A program made the translations under genes and the position numbers. From positions 620,001 through 684,000 of the forward strand of contig NZ_JAQIPB010000001.1 of the NCBI RefSeq assembly GCF_028023875.1: DNA of 64,000 nt. The letters run 5' to 3'. This document shows, piece after piece, positions 46,894-58,312 of the stretch. This DNA comes from Xenophilus arseniciresistens (GTDB taxonomy: Bacteria > Pseudomonadota > Gammaproteobacteria > Burkholderiales > Burkholderiaceae_C). The number at the start of each line of letters is the position of its first letter. The stretch's first letter is position 1. The notes beneath the pieces are model-generated. The model was not told where the DNA came from. It made no database searches and saw nothing but the letters and a program-made list of their open reading frames with translations.

Positions 46894-46918
46894 GCACCGC
46901 GCGGCCCGGCTCAGAACG

Positions 46919-46944
46919 AAAAAAGGGCCGCATCTGCGGCCCTT
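46919..46944 (-). terminator. Intrinsic terminator of the BMP/ABC operon
   Basis: AAGGGCCGC and GCGGCCCTT form a 9-bp perfect stem with a 4-base loop, followed on the minus strand by TTTTTTCG. It lies 22 bases after the BMP stop. Confidence 0.88.
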
Positions 46945-46966
46945 GTGGCACTGCCTGAACTGAAGA

Positions 46967-48130
46967 TCAGTTCTTGCCCGGCACCTTGCCTTCCACGCCC
47001 TTGATGTAGAAGTTCACACCCGAGAGGAACTTGTCGTCGGCCACGGCGCCGGCGGCGAGGATCTCCTTGCCGTCCTGGCCCACCAGCGGGCCCTTCCAGA
47101 TGTTGTAGGTGCCAGCCTTGAGGCCGGCCTTCACTTCCTCGACCTTGGCCTTGGTTTCGGCCGGCACGTCCTCGGCGATGGAGACCATGTCGATCGCGCC
47201 TTCCTTCACGCCCCACCAGGTCTGGCCCGTGGTCCAGGTGCCTTCCAGCGCTTCCTTGGTGGCCTTGATGTAGTACGGGCCCCAGTTGATGATGGCCGAG
47301 CCCAGGTGGGCCTTGGGGCCGTAGGCGGTCATGTCGCTGTCCCAGCCGAAGGCGCGGGCGCCGCGCTCCTGCGCGGTCTTGAGCACGGCCGGCGAGTCGG
47401 TGTTCTGGAACAGCACGTCGGCGCCGCCGTTGAGCAGCGCGGTGGCGGCTTCGGTTTCCTTCGGCGGGCTGAACCATTCGTTGACCCACACCACGCTGGT
47501 CGTGATCTTGGGGTTCACCGACTGCGCGCCCAGCGTGAAGCTGTTGATGTTGCGCAGCACTTCGGGGATCGGCACCGAGCCCACCACGCCCAGCTTGTTG
47601 GACTTGGTCATCGCGCCCGCGATGATGCCGGCCATGTACGCGCCTTCGTAGGTGCGGCTGTCGTAGGTGCGCATGTTCTCGGCCGTCTTGTAGCCGGTGG
47701 CGTGCTCGAACCTGATTTCCTTGTTGTCGTTCGCCACCTTGAGCATGGGCTCCATGTAGCCGAAGGTGGTGCCGAAGATCAGCTTCTTGCCCTGGCTGGC
47801 GAAGTCGCGGAACACGCGCTCGGCGTCAGCCGATTCGGGCACGCTTTCGACAAAGGTGGTCTTGATCTTGTCGCCGAACTCGGCTTCCAGCGCCTTGCGG
47901 CCGTTGTCGTGCGCGAAGGTCCAGCCGCCGTCGCCCACCGGGCCCACATAGGCAAAGGCGATTTCCAGCGGTGCAGCCGCCGGGGCGGGCGCAGCGGCCG
48001 TGGGTGCCGGTGCCGGGGCGGCGGCGGGCGCAGCGGCCTCTTCCTTCTTGCCGCAGCCGATCAGGGCGGCAGACGCCACGGCGGTCAGGGCCGCAAGCTT
48101 GAGCAGGGAGCGCTTGTTCAGTTCGGTCAT
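46967..48130 (-). CDS. BMP-family lipoprotein, purine/nucleoside-binding
   Basis: 387 residues from the ATG at 48130, preceded by an AAGGAC-type site. Lipobox Ala-Leu-Ile-Gly-Cys26, then an Ala/Pro linker, then the BMP domain: LEIAFAYVGPVGDGGWTFAHDNGRKAL, LIFGTTFGYMEPMLKVA, YEGAYMAGIIAGAMTKSNKLGVVGSVPIPEVLRNIN. It is the receptor for the ABC importer encoded just upstream (permeases and ATPase). Purine nucleobase or nucleoside binding follows from family and neighbours. Confidence 0.93.
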   Translation of the reverse strand: MTELNKRSLLKLAALTAVASAALIGCGKKEEAAAPAAAPAPAPTAAAPAPAAAPLEIAFAYVGPVGDGGWTFAHDNGRKALEAEFGDKIKTTFVESVPESADAERVFRDFASQGKKLIFGTTFGYMEPMLKVANDNKEIRFEHATGYKTAENMRTYDSRTYEGAYMAGIIAGAMTKSNKLGVVGSVPIPEVLRNINSFTLGAQSVNPKITTSVVWVNEWFSPPKETEAATALLNGGADVLFQNTDSPAVLKTAQERGARAFGWDSDMTAYGPKAHLGSAIINWGPYYIKATKEALEGTWTTGQTWWGVKEGAIDMVSIAEDVPAETKAKVEEVKAGLKAGTYNIWKGPLVGQDGKEILAAGAVADDKFLSGVNFYIKGVEGKVPGKN

Positions 48131-48193
48131 CAGCGAAGTCCTTGAAAAAGGAAGAGGAAGGAGAAGGGAGTTGGCGGAAAAAATCGCCCGCAA

Positions 48194-49114
48194 TTATGAG
48201 CCCGGGTAGAAGGGTTTCCCGATGGACGCAGGCATGTTCACGCGGATGAAGGCCGGGTTGCGCGAGATCAGCGCCAGCACCACGATGGTGGCCAGGTAGG
48301 GCATCATGGCCAGCACCTGGCTGGGCACGTGCACGCCCACGCTCTGCAAGTGGAAGGCCAGCTGCGTGACACCGCCGAACAGGTAGGCACCCAGCAGCAC
48401 GCGCGCCGGGCGCCAGGTGGCGAAGGTGGTCAGGGCCAGCGCGATCCAGCCGCGGCCGGCCACCATGTTCTCCACCCACAGGCCGGTGTAGCTGACCGAC
48501 AGGAAGGCGCCCGCCACGCCACACAGCGCCCCGCCGGCCACCACGGCCATCAGGCGGATGCGCCGCACCGGGTAGCCCAGCGCATGGGCCGATTCGGGCG
48601 ATTCGCCCACCGAGCGCAGCACCAGCCCCGCGCGCGTGCGGTAGAGGAACCAGACCAGCCCGATGGCCAGCAGCACCGCGCCATAGACCAGCGGGTGGTG
48701 GCGAAACAGCGCCACGCCCAGCCAGGGAATGTCGCCCAGCACCGGCAGCGCATAGCTGAAGCCGCCCGGCACCTTGGCCTGCACGTAGTTGATGCCCACA
48801 AAAGCCGAGAAGCCCACGCCGAACAGCGACAGTGCCAGGCCCGTGGCGTACTGGTTCGTGTTGAGCCAGATCACCAGCACGCCAAACAGCGCCGCCAGCA
48901 CGGCGCCGGCCGCGGCGCCGGCCAGGAAGCCCAGCCAGGGGTTGTGCGTGTGTACATAAGCGGCAAAGCCCGCGATGGCGGCGCACAGCATCATGCCCTC
49001 GGCGCCCAGGTTCACGATGCCGGCTTTTTCGTTGATCAGCAGGCCCAGCGCGGCGATGGCCAGCACCGTGCCGGCGCTGAGCATCGAAGCCAGAAGGAGT
49101 GCGTAGCTGTCCAT
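48194..49114 (-). CDS. ABC importer permease (BMP-type, second subunit)
   Basis: 306 residues, about eight or nine hydrophobic helices. The start MDSYALLLASMLSAGTVLAIAALGLLINEKAGIVNLGAEGMML is diagnostic for the shorter permease of nucleoside/BMP importers (YufQ/NupQ type); the EAA-like loop GESPESAHALGYPVRRIRLMAV is also present. It follows the longer permease with one base between and precedes the BMP lipoprotein. Confidence 0.92.
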   Translation of the reverse strand: MDSYALLLASMLSAGTVLAIAALGLLINEKAGIVNLGAEGMMLCAAIAGFAAYVHTHNPWLGFLAGAAAGAVLAALFGVLVIWLNTNQYATGLALSLFGVGFSAFVGINYVQAKVPGGFSYALPVLGDIPWLGVALFRHHPLVYGAVLLAIGLVWFLYRTRAGLVLRSVGESPESAHALGYPVRRIRLMAVVAGGALCGVAGAFLSVSYTGLWVENMVAGRGWIALALTTFATWRPARVLLGAYLFGGVTQLAFHLQSVGVHVPSQVLAMMPYLATIVVLALISRNPAFIRVNMPASIGKPFYPGS

Positions 49115-49115
49115 G

Positions 49116-50222
49116 TCAGTTCTGCGCGTTGAGCGTGGGGCGTTGGGCGTTGGGCGTGGAAGTCCGCGCCGCCTGGCGGCGAATGCGATAGGCCACCAGC
49201 GTGTCGCAGGCCAGCAGCGAGAACAGCAGCAGGCCCTGGAACACGGCCGTGAGCGACTTGGGCAGGCCCAGGCGCGACTGCGCGAGCTCGCCGCCGATGT
49301 AGAACATGCTCATCAGCAGGGCCGAGAAGACCATGCCCACCGGGTGCAGGCGCCCCACGAAGGCCACGATGATGGCCGCGAAGCCGTAGCCCGCGGGCAC
49401 GTAGGGCGTGAGCTGGCCGATGGGGCCGGCCACTTCCAGCGCGCCGGCCAGGCCGGCCGCGCCGCCCGAGACCAGCAACGCCGTCCACAGCGCGCGCCGG
49501 GCCGAAAAGCCCGCGTAGCGCGCCGCCGCCGGCGCCAGCCCGCCCACCTGCTGCGCAAAGCCCGCGCGGGTGCGAAACAGAAACACCCACAGCAGCGCCA
49601 CGCCGGCCAGCGCGATCAGCGCACCGATGCTCACGCGCGAGCCCTTCACCAGCCGCGGGATCTGCGTGACGGCCTCGAAGGTCTTGCTCTGCGGGAAGTT
49701 GTAGCCCATCGGGTCCTTCAGCGGCCCGGTGACCAGATACACCAGCGTCAGCGTGGCCACATAGACCAGCATCAGGCTGACCAGGATCTCGTTGGCATTG
49801 CACACGTCGCGCAGCCAGGCCACGAGGCCGGCCCACACCATGCCGCCCAGCACGCCGGCCATCAGGATCACGGGCACGATCCACGGCCCCGTGCTCTTGT
49901 CGGCCAGCAGCGCCACGCTGCCGGCCGCGATGGCGCCGACCACGAACTGCCCTTCGGCACCGATGTTCCAGACGTTCGAGCGGAAGCACACGGCCAGGCC
50001 CAGCGCGATGATGAGCAGGGGCGTGGCCTTGACCAGCAGCTCGCCGATGGCGTAGCCGCTCTTGATGGGCTCCCAGAAGAAGACCTGCAGGCCGCGCACC
50101 GGGTCCTTGCCGAGCGCGGCGAACAGCGCCACGCCAATCAGCACGGTGATGGCCAGCGCCAGCAGCGGCGAGGCATAGCTCCAGAAGCGCGAGAGCTGGG
50201 GGCGGGGTTCAAGCCGCAGCAT
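49116..50222 (-). CDS. ABC importer permease (BMP-type, first subunit)
   Basis: 368 residues, several transmembrane helices. Typical stretches are ITVLIGVALFAALGKDPVRGLQVFF, ELLVKATPLLIIALGLAVCFRSNVWNIGAEGQFVVGA and EILVSLMLVYVATLTLVYLVTGPLKDP. It belongs to the NupP/YufP branch. Its start overlaps the ATPase end by about 14 bases, so the operon is translationally coupled. Confidence 0.92.
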   Translation of the reverse strand: MLRLEPRPQLSRFWSYASPLLALAITVLIGVALFAALGKDPVRGLQVFFWEPIKSGYAIGELLVKATPLLIIALGLAVCFRSNVWNIGAEGQFVVGAIAAGSVALLADKSTGPWIVPVILMAGVLGGMVWAGLVAWLRDVCNANEILVSLMLVYVATLTLVYLVTGPLKDPMGYNFPQSKTFEAVTQIPRLVKGSRVSIGALIALAGVALLWVFLFRTRAGFAQQVGGLAPAAARYAGFSARRALWTALLVSGGAAGLAGALEVAGPIGQLTPYVPAGYGFAAIIVAFVGRLHPVGMVFSALLMSMFYIGGELAQSRLGLPKSLTAVFQGLLLFSLLACDTLVAYRIRRQAARTSTPNAQRPTLNAQN

Positions 50223-51762
50223 GCTGCACCTCCTTGGCGCCTTCGGCGGCCAGGGGCGCCGCCGCCCCGGGCCACAGCCCGCTCATCCATTCCCCGATCT
50301 GCGCCACCGTGGCCGCAGCCCGCGCGATGGAGGGCGACAGCCGCCCCTTGGCCAGCACATGCATGCGGTCACTGATCTCGAACAATTCGTCCAGCTCCTC
50401 ACTGACCACCAGCACCGCGCAGCCCGCGTCGCGCAGCGCCAGGATCTCGGCGCGGATCAGGGCCGCCGCGCCCACATCCACACCCCAGGTGGGCTGCGAG
50501 ACGATGAACAGCTTCGGCGCAGCATCGATCTCGCGGCCCACGATGAACTTCTGCAGGTTGCCGCCCGAAAGCGAACGCGCCGCCGCCTGCGGCCCGCCGG
50601 CCTTGACCTTGAAGCGCTCGATGATGGAGGCGGCCTGCTTTTCCAGCGCGCCCATGCGCAGCCAGCCGCCGCGGCCCACCGCGTCGTCGCGCGTGAGCAG
50701 GAGGTTGTGCGCCAGCGCCAGCGTGGGCACGGCGCCGCGGCCCAGCCGCTCCTCGGGCACGAAATGCAGGCCCAGCCGGCGCCGCGCGCGCGGCCGCAGC
50801 CGGCCCGCGTTCTGGCCGAAGAGGCGGATGGCATCGGGTGCGGCGCGCACGTCTTCGCCAGAGAGCGCGTACAGCAGCTCCTTCTGGCCGTTGCCCGAGA
50901 CGCCCGCGATGCCCACCACCTCGCCCGCACGCACTTCCAGCGCGAGCTGTTCGATGTCCACGCCGAACTGGTCCTCGCGCGCCAGGCTGAGCCCCTGCAC
51001 CTGCAGCGCCACCGCGCCCAGCTGTTGCGGCCGGTGCGTCAGCGGTGGCGGCTCGGCGCCGATCATCAGGCGCGACAGCGATTCGTTGCTTTCCTCGCGC
51101 GGGTCGCACACGCCCGTGACCTTGCCGCCGCGCAGCACCGTGCAGGCCGAGCACAGCGCGCGGATCTCATGCAGCTTGTGGCTGATGTAGAGGATGGAGC
51201 AGCCCTCGGCCACGAGCTGGCGCAACACGACGAAGAGCTTGTCCACGGCCTGCGGCGTCAGCACCGAGGTGGGCTCGTCCAGGATCAGCAGCTTGGGGTC
51301 GGTCAGCAGCGCGCGGATGATCTCCACGCGCTGCATCTCGCCCACCGACAAGGTGTGCACGGGGCGCGCGGGGTCGATGTGCAGGCCGTAGTCGGCAGCC
51401 TTGGTGCTGATGCGGCGCGTGACCTCCGCCAGCGAGAGGTGCTTGTCCAGGCCCAGCCACACGTTCTCGGCCACCGTCAGCGTGTCGAACAGGCTGAAAT
51501 GCTGGAACACCATGCTGATGCCCAGCTGCCGCGCCTCCTGCGGGTTGCGGATGCTCACGGCCCGCCCGTCCACCAGGACGCTGCCCTCGTCGGGCTTGAC
51601 GGAGCCGTAGATGATCTTCATCAGCGTGGACTTGCCGGCGCCGTTTTCGCCGAGCACGGCATGGGCCTGGCCAGGCATCACCGTCAGCGACACCTCGCTG
51701 TTGGCCACCACTAAGGGGTAGCGCTTGGTGATGCCCGTGAGCTGGAGTCGGGGATGGGACAT
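50209..51762 (-). CDS. ABC importer ATPase with two nucleotide-binding domains
   Basis: 517 residues from the ATG at 51762 (MSHPRLQLTGITKRYP). Two tandem nucleotide-binding domains, as in sugar and nucleoside importer ATPases. Domain 1 (residues 1-230) has GENGAGKST, signature LSVGEMQR and LLILDEPTSVLTP. Domain 2 has signature LSGGNLQKF and a Walker B that reads LFIVSQPTWGVD, without the catalytic Glu, so it is probably the degenerate half, a usual trait of this family. Forms the energy unit for the permeases and the BMP lipoprotein. Confidence 0.93.
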   Translation of the reverse strand: MSHPRLQLTGITKRYPLVVANSEVSLTVMPGQAHAVLGENGAGKSTLMKIIYGSVKPDEGSVLVDGRAVSIRNPQEARQLGISMVFQHFSLFDTLTVAENVWLGLDKHLSLAEVTRRISTKAADYGLHIDPARPVHTLSVGEMQRVEIIRALLTDPKLLILDEPTSVLTPQAVDKLFVVLRQLVAEGCSILYISHKLHEIRALCSACTVLRGGKVTGVCDPREESNESLSRLMIGAEPPPLTHRPQQLGAVALQVQGLSLAREDQFGVDIEQLALEVRAGEVVGIAGVSGNGQKELLYALSGEDVRAAPDAIRLFGQNAGRLRPRARRRLGLHFVPEERLGRGAVPTLALAHNLLLTRDDAVGRGGWLRMGALEKQAASIIERFKVKAGGPQAAARSLSGGNLQKFIVGREIDAAPKLFIVSQPTWGVDVGAAALIRAEILALRDAGCAVLVVSEELDELFEISDRMHVLAKGRLSPSIARAAATVAQIGEWMSGLWPGAAAPLAAEGAKEVQHAAA

Positions 51763-51890
51763 GAATGCTGGCCTTCGGTCGTCGCTCTGGTTCTTTTTTC
51801 GGACAAATTCGGGCGGCATTCTCGCCGCCTCGTGCAGGCTCAGCACCAAGCAAGCGCCGGGCCCGCACCGCCCCTTCCCCGGGGGCGGCG

Positions 51891-53192
51891 TCAATGCCCG
51901 CCGATGTAGATGAACTTGAACAGGAACAGGCCGCCGATGAACCACACCATCCAGTGCACATCGTTGGCCTTGCCCGTCAGCAGTTTCAGCACGCCATAGG
52001 TGATGAAACCGAAGGCCAGGCCATTGGCGATCGAATAGGTGAAGGGCATGGCCAGGGCCGTGACCGCGGCGGGGATCACCTCGGTGGTGTCGTCCCAGTC
52101 CAGTTCGGTCAGGTCGCGCAGCATCAGGCAGGCCACGAAGAGCAGCGCCGGGGCCGTGGCGTAGGCCGGCACCACGCCGGCCAGCGGCGAGATGAACAGG
52201 CAGGCCAAAAACAGCACCGCCACCGTCAGCGCCGTCAGGCCCGTGCGCCCGCCGGCCTGCACGCCCGCGGCGCTTTCCACATAGGCCGTGGTGCTGGAAG
52301 TACCCAGCAGCGCGCCGGCAAAGATGGCGCCGCTGTCGGCCATCAGCGATTTGTTGAGCCGGTCCATCTTGCCCGGCACCAGCAGGCCCGCGCGCTTGGC
52401 CACGCCCATCAGGGTGCCGGTGGCGTCGAACAGCTCGACCAGGAAGAACACCAGGATCACGCTCAGGAGCCCGTGCGAGAGCGCGGTCTGGATGTCCAGC
52501 TGCAGGAAGGTGGGCGCGATGGACGGCGGGGCCGAGAACACGCCGCGGAAGGTGTTGCCGGCAAAGAAGAAGGAAGCCACCGTGACGGCCACGATGCCGA
52601 TCAGGATGGCACCGGGCACGCGCCACTTGTCCAGCACCACGATCAGCACGAAGCCCAGCACGGCCAGCACCACGGGCGGCTGGTGCAAGTCGCCCAGGGT
52701 CACGTAGGTGGCGGGCGATGCAGCCACGATGCCCGCGCTCTTGAGCGCGATCAGCGCCAGGAACAGCCCGATGCCCACCGTGATGGCATAGCGCAGCGAA
52801 TGCGGAATGCCGCGGATGATCAACCCGCGCAGGCCGAACAGCGTGACGGCCAGGAACAGGCAGCCCGAGACGAACACCGCGCCCAGCGCCGCCTGCCAGG
52901 TGAAGCCCATCTGCAGCACCACCACGTAGGCGAAGTAGGCGTTCAGGCCCATGCCCGGCGCCAGCGCGATGGGGTAGTTGGCGTACAGGCCCATGATGGT
53001 GGTGCCCAGCGCCGCGATCAGGCAGGTGGCGACGAAGACCGCGTCCTTGGGCATGCCCGCATCGCCCAGGATCGAGGGGTTGACGAAGATGATGTAGGCC
53101 ATCGTCAGGAAGGTGGTCAGGCCTGCCACCAGCTCCGTGCGCACGCTGGTGCCGTGCTCCTTCAGCTTGAACACGCGTTCGGTCCAGTTCAT
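51891..53192 (-). CDS. NCS2 guanine/hypoxanthine permease (AzgA-type)
   Basis: 433 residues, NCS2/NAT purine permease of the AzgA branch that moves guanine, hypoxanthine or adenine. Landmarks are RTELVAGLTTFLTMAYIIFVNPSIL, ALAPGMGLNAYFAYVVV, ELFDATGTLMGVA, LLGTSSTTAYVESAAGVQAGGRTGLTALT and NDVHWMVWFIGGLFLFKFIY at the end. Encoded on the same strand 128 bases before the ABC ATPase gene, so both purine importers may be in one regulon. Confidence 0.94.
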   Translation of the reverse strand: MNWTERVFKLKEHGTSVRTELVAGLTTFLTMAYIIFVNPSILGDAGMPKDAVFVATCLIAALGTTIMGLYANYPIALAPGMGLNAYFAYVVVLQMGFTWQAALGAVFVSGCLFLAVTLFGLRGLIIRGIPHSLRYAITVGIGLFLALIALKSAGIVAASPATYVTLGDLHQPPVVLAVLGFVLIVVLDKWRVPGAILIGIVAVTVASFFFAGNTFRGVFSAPPSIAPTFLQLDIQTALSHGLLSVILVFFLVELFDATGTLMGVAKRAGLLVPGKMDRLNKSLMADSGAIFAGALLGTSSTTAYVESAAGVQAGGRTGLTALTVAVLFLACLFISPLAGVVPAYATAPALLFVACLMLRDLTELDWDDTTEVIPAAVTALAMPFTYSIANGLAFGFITYGVLKLLTGKANDVHWMVWFIGGLFLFKFIYIGGH

Positions 53193-53252
53193 GGGTTTGT
53201 CTCTTTCTCTGCTGTTGTTGTCGGAAAGGGGAAGGCGGGCGCGCCGCAGGGC

Positions 53253-54218
53253 TCAGCCAGGCCCCGGGGTCTCGCGCGGCGGCGGTCGCAGCGCGGCTGC
53301 CACCTCCTTGGTGCGCGCGCGCAGCCACTGGCCGGCGCTGGAGGCATGGCTGCGCGCATGCCAGAGCTGGTAGTACATCAGCCGCGGCAGCTCCACCGGG
53401 CAGTCCAGGATCACCACCGGCAGGTGCTGGGCCACGCGCTCGCAGTACTGGCGGCCCGTGGTCAGCACCAGCAGGCTCGAGGCCACCATGCCCGGGATCA
53501 GCCCGAAGTGCGCGCAGCGCGTGCTGATGTTGCGCTGCAGACCCTGCGCGTCGAGCATCTGCTCGATCACGCCGCGCGCGCCCGGGTGCGTGGGCATGGG
53601 CGCGATGTGCTCGGCCGCCAGCCAGGTCTTCACGTCCCAGCCGCGGCGCACGGCCGGGTGGTCGCGGCTGACCAATGAAACCACCTCGTCGCCGAACAGC
53701 CGCGCCAGGTGCAAGTCGCCCGGCGGCTGCAGCCAGTTGCCGATCACCAGGTCCACGTCGCCCTGCGCCAGGTGCGCGTGGTAGTCCGATTCGGCCGACA
53801 GCGGATGGATCTCGATGCGCGACAGCGGCGCCTGGCGCTTGATTTCCGACACCAGCGCGGGCAGGAACAACGGGTCCAGGTAGTCGCTGGCGGCGATGCG
53901 GAAGCTGTGCTCGGCGGTCTGCGGCTCGAAGCCGCGCGCGTCGGTGAACAGCATCTGCGCCGCGCGCAGGATGGCGGCGGCCGGCTCCACCATGGCCAGC
54001 GCCACTTCGGTGGGCACCATGCCTGCGCCCGAGCGCACCAGCAGCGCGTCGCCGGTGAGCGTGCGCAGCCGCTTGAGCGCGGCCGAGACGGCCGGCTGGT
54101 GCGTGCCCAGGCGGATCGCCGCGCGCGAGACGCTGCGCTCGGTCAGCACCGTGTGCAGCACGCGAATCAGGTGCAGGTCGATTCGCTCCAGCGGCGCCGC
54201 GCTGCGCGGCTTGCCCAT
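53253..54218 (-). CDS. LysR-family regulator in the purine region
   Basis: 321 residues from the ATG at 54218, followed by the NCS2 gene. Helix-turn-helix: LHLIRVLHTVLTERSVSRAAIRLGTHQPAVSAALKRLR. The substrate domain includes VDLVIGNWLQPPGDLHLARLFGDEVVSLV. The longer open frame in the same reading (to 54455) overlaps xdhB and is not needed. It sits 19 bases behind xdhB on the same strand and may be co-transcribed with it, so it is a candidate regulator of xanthine dehydrogenase and purine uptake. Confidence 0.9.
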   Translation of the reverse strand: MGKPRSAAPLERIDLHLIRVLHTVLTERSVSRAAIRLGTHQPAVSAALKRLRTLTGDALLVRSGAGMVPTEVALAMVEPAAAILRAAQMLFTDARGFEPQTAEHSFRIAASDYLDPLFLPALVSEIKRQAPLSRIEIHPLSAESDYHAHLAQGDVDLVIGNWLQPPGDLHLARLFGDEVVSLVSRDHPAVRRGWDVKTWLAAEHIAPMPTHPGARGVIEQMLDAQGLQRNISTRCAHFGLIPGMVASSLLVLTTGRQYCERVAQHLPVVILDCPVELPRLMYYQLWHARSHASSAGQWLRARTKEVAAALRPPPRETPGPG

Positions 54219-54237
54219 GGGCGCCTGCGGCGGCGCA

Positions 54238-56700
54238 TCAGGCACCGGCGCGGCCCCCGCTCGCCTGCACGGCGCCCAGCGCGCGCAGGATGGATTCGCT
54301 GGTCGCCGGTGCCGCCAGCGGCGGATCGACGCGGTGCCCGCCCGCGGCCGAAACCGCATCGCGGATCGCGAAGAAGACCGAGAAGGGCAGCAGCAGCGGC
54401 GGCTCGCCCACGGCCTTGCTGCGGTGGATGGAGTCCTCGACGTTGTCGCCTTCATACAGGCGCACGTTGAACACCGGCGGGCAATCGTTGGCCGTGGGGA
54501 TCTTGTAGGTGCTGGGGGCGTGCGTCATGAGCTTGCCGCTTTGCGGGTGCCACACCAGCTCTTCAGTGGTGAGCCAGCCCATGCCCTGGATGAAGGCGCC
54601 CTCCACCTGGCCGATGTCCACCGCGGGGTTCAGCGAGCGGCCCACGTCGTGCAGCACGTCGGCGCGCAGCAGCTTCCATTCGCCGGTCAGCGTGTCGATG
54701 ATCACCTCGCTCACGGCGGCGCCATAGGCGAAGTAGTAGAAGGGGCGGCCGGTCATGGTGTCGCGGTCCCACGAAAGGCCGGGCGTGGCGTAGAAGCCAT
54801 CGGACCACAGCTGCACCTGGTCGAGGTAGGCCTCGCCCACCACCACGTCGAAGCCCAGCTCGCGGCCGCCCACCTGCACCTTGTCGTTGGCGAAGCGCAC
54901 CTCGCTGGCCGTGCCGCCATGGCGCGCCGCCGCGCAGGCGGCCAGCCGCTCGCGGATCTGGCGCGCCGCGTCCTGCGCGGCCTTGCCGTTGAGGTCGGCG
55001 CCCGTGGACGCGGCCGTGGCCGAGGTGTTGGCCACCTTGGTCGTGTCCGTCGCCGTCACGCGCACGCGGTCGAAGGCCACGCCCAGTTCATGCGCCACCA
55101 CCTGCGCCACCTTGGTGTTCAGGCCCTGCCCCATCTCGGTGCCACCATGGTTCACGAGGATGGAGCCGTCGGTGTAGACATGCACCAGCGCGCCGGCCTG
55201 GTTGAAGTGCTTGACGTTGAAGCTGATGCCGAACTTGACCGGCGTGAGCGCGATGCCGCGCTTGAGCACGGGGCTGCCGGCGTTGAAGGCGGCTGCCGCC
55301 GCGCGGCGCGCGCGGTAGTCGCTGCTGGCGGCCAGCTGCTCCACCAGCGGCGCGGCGATGTTGTCCTGCACGGTCTGCAGGTAGGGCGTGACGTTGTTCT
55401 GCGCGGTGCCGTAGAAGTTGGCCTGCCGCACGTCGAGTGCGTCCAGCCCGCGCTCGCGCGCGATGCTGTCCAGGATGCTTTCGATGGCGATCGCACCCTG
55501 CGGGCCGCCGAAGCCACGGAAGGCCGTGTTGCTCTGCGTGTTGGTCTTGCCCGAGTAGCCGTGCATGGCCACTTCGGGCAGCCAGTAGGCGTTGTCGAAG
55601 TGGCACAGCGCGCGCGTCATCACCGGGCCCGACAGGTCGGCCGAATGGCCCGCGCGCGAGATCATGTCGATCTTCGCGCCCAGCACGCGGCCGGCGTCGT
55701 CGTAGCCCACTTCCCAGTCGTAGCTGAAGCAGTGGCGCCGGCCGGTGATCATGAAGTCGTCGTCGCGGTCCAGCCGCAGCTTCACCGGGCGGCCCAGGCG
55801 CCGCGCGGCAATGGCGGCCACGCACGCGAACAGGCCCGACTGCGACTCCTTGCCGCCAAAGCCGCCGCCCATGCGCCTGCACTCCACCTGCACCGCATGC
55901 GAGCGCACGCCCAGCGCATGCGCCACCAGGTGCTGCATCTCGCTCGGGTGCTGGGTGGAGCAGTGCACATGCATGCCGCCGCCTTCGCGCGGGATGGCGT
56001 AGCTGATCTGCCCTTCCAGATAGAACTGCTCCTGCCCGCCCACTTCAAGGCTGCCCTTGAGGCGGTGCGGCGCGGCGGCGATGGCGGCCTGCACCGCGGG
56101 CTGGGCCGCGGCGCCATGCGTGTTGGTGCCGGCGCTGCGCACCAGGTGCATGGGCGGCACCACGTACCGGCCCTGGGCATGCGCCTCGCGCTGCGTGAGC
56201 ACGGGCGTGCCGGCTTCCACGCGCACCATGTCCCTGGCGCGCGCGGCGGCGCGGCGCGCGGCCTGGCGGTTGCGCGCGATCACGGCGAACAGCGGCTGGC
56301 CCATGAAGCGGATCTCGCCCGCGCACAGGATCGGGTCGTCATGCACGATGGAGCCGCAATCGTTGCTGCCCGGCACGTCGGCCGCCACGAGCACGTCCAC
56401 CACGTCGGGCAGGGCGCGCAGCGCGGCCACGTCCACGCCGAGCAGCCGGCCCGCGGCCACGGGCGACAGGCCCAGCGCCGCATGCAGGGTGCCGGCCAGC
56501 TCGGGCAGGTCGTCGATGTAGGGGGCGGCACCGGCCACATGCAGCGCGGCCGATTCATGCGGCCGGCTGATGCCCACGCGCGCGCCGCCCGCATGGGCTT
56601 TGGCCTCGGCAGCATCGTCCACGCGCACCGACTGGTTGCGGCGGTAGTCGGCAAAGGCTTCTGCGCTTTGCAGCAGGTCGGGGGAAAGGGGTTTGTTCAT
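54238..56700 (-). CDS. xdhB: Xanthine dehydrogenase molybdenum-binding subunit
   Basis: 820 residues, large molybdopterin subunit. It oxidises hypoxanthine to xanthine and xanthine to urate. Typical blocks are GAAPYIDDLPELAGTLHAALGLS, FYLEGQISYAIPREGGGMHVHCSTQHPSEMQ, RMGGGFGGKESQSGLFACVAAI, NTAFRGFGGPQGAIAIESI, GGTEMGQGLNTKVAQV and KAVGEPPLLLPFSVFFAIRDAV. The start is 13 bases downstream of the xdhA stop. Its partner XdhA carries FeS and FAD sites. Confidence 0.96.
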   Translation of the reverse strand: MNKPLSPDLLQSAEAFADYRRNQSVRVDDAAEAKAHAGGARVGISRPHESAALHVAGAAPYIDDLPELAGTLHAALGLSPVAAGRLLGVDVAALRALPDVVDVLVAADVPGSNDCGSIVHDDPILCAGEIRFMGQPLFAVIARNRQAARRAAARARDMVRVEAGTPVLTQREAHAQGRYVVPPMHLVRSAGTNTHGAAAQPAVQAAIAAAPHRLKGSLEVGGQEQFYLEGQISYAIPREGGGMHVHCSTQHPSEMQHLVAHALGVRSHAVQVECRRMGGGFGGKESQSGLFACVAAIAARRLGRPVKLRLDRDDDFMITGRRHCFSYDWEVGYDDAGRVLGAKIDMISRAGHSADLSGPVMTRALCHFDNAYWLPEVAMHGYSGKTNTQSNTAFRGFGGPQGAIAIESILDSIARERGLDALDVRQANFYGTAQNNVTPYLQTVQDNIAAPLVEQLAASSDYRARRAAAAAFNAGSPVLKRGIALTPVKFGISFNVKHFNQAGALVHVYTDGSILVNHGGTEMGQGLNTKVAQVVAHELGVAFDRVRVTATDTTKVANTSATAASTGADLNGKAAQDAARQIRERLAACAAARHGGTASEVRFANDKVQVGGRELGFDVVVGEAYLDQVQLWSDGFYATPGLSWDRDTMTGRPFYYFAYGAAVSEVIIDTLTGEWKLLRADVLHDVGRSLNPAVDIGQVEGAFIQGMGWLTTEELVWHPQSGKLMTHAPSTYKIPTANDCPPVFNVRLYEGDNVEDSIHRSKAVGEPPLLLPFSVFFAIRDAVSAAGGHRVDPPLAAPATSESILRALGAVQASGGRAGA

Positions 56701-56713
56701 TGCGGCAACTCCT

Positions 56714-58312
<1,599 letters not shown>

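Noticed and set aside
50209-53328. 1039-codon frame extending upstream of the ABC ATPase
   Set aside because: It runs through the NCS2 permease gene in another frame. The real ATPase starts at the ATG at 51762.
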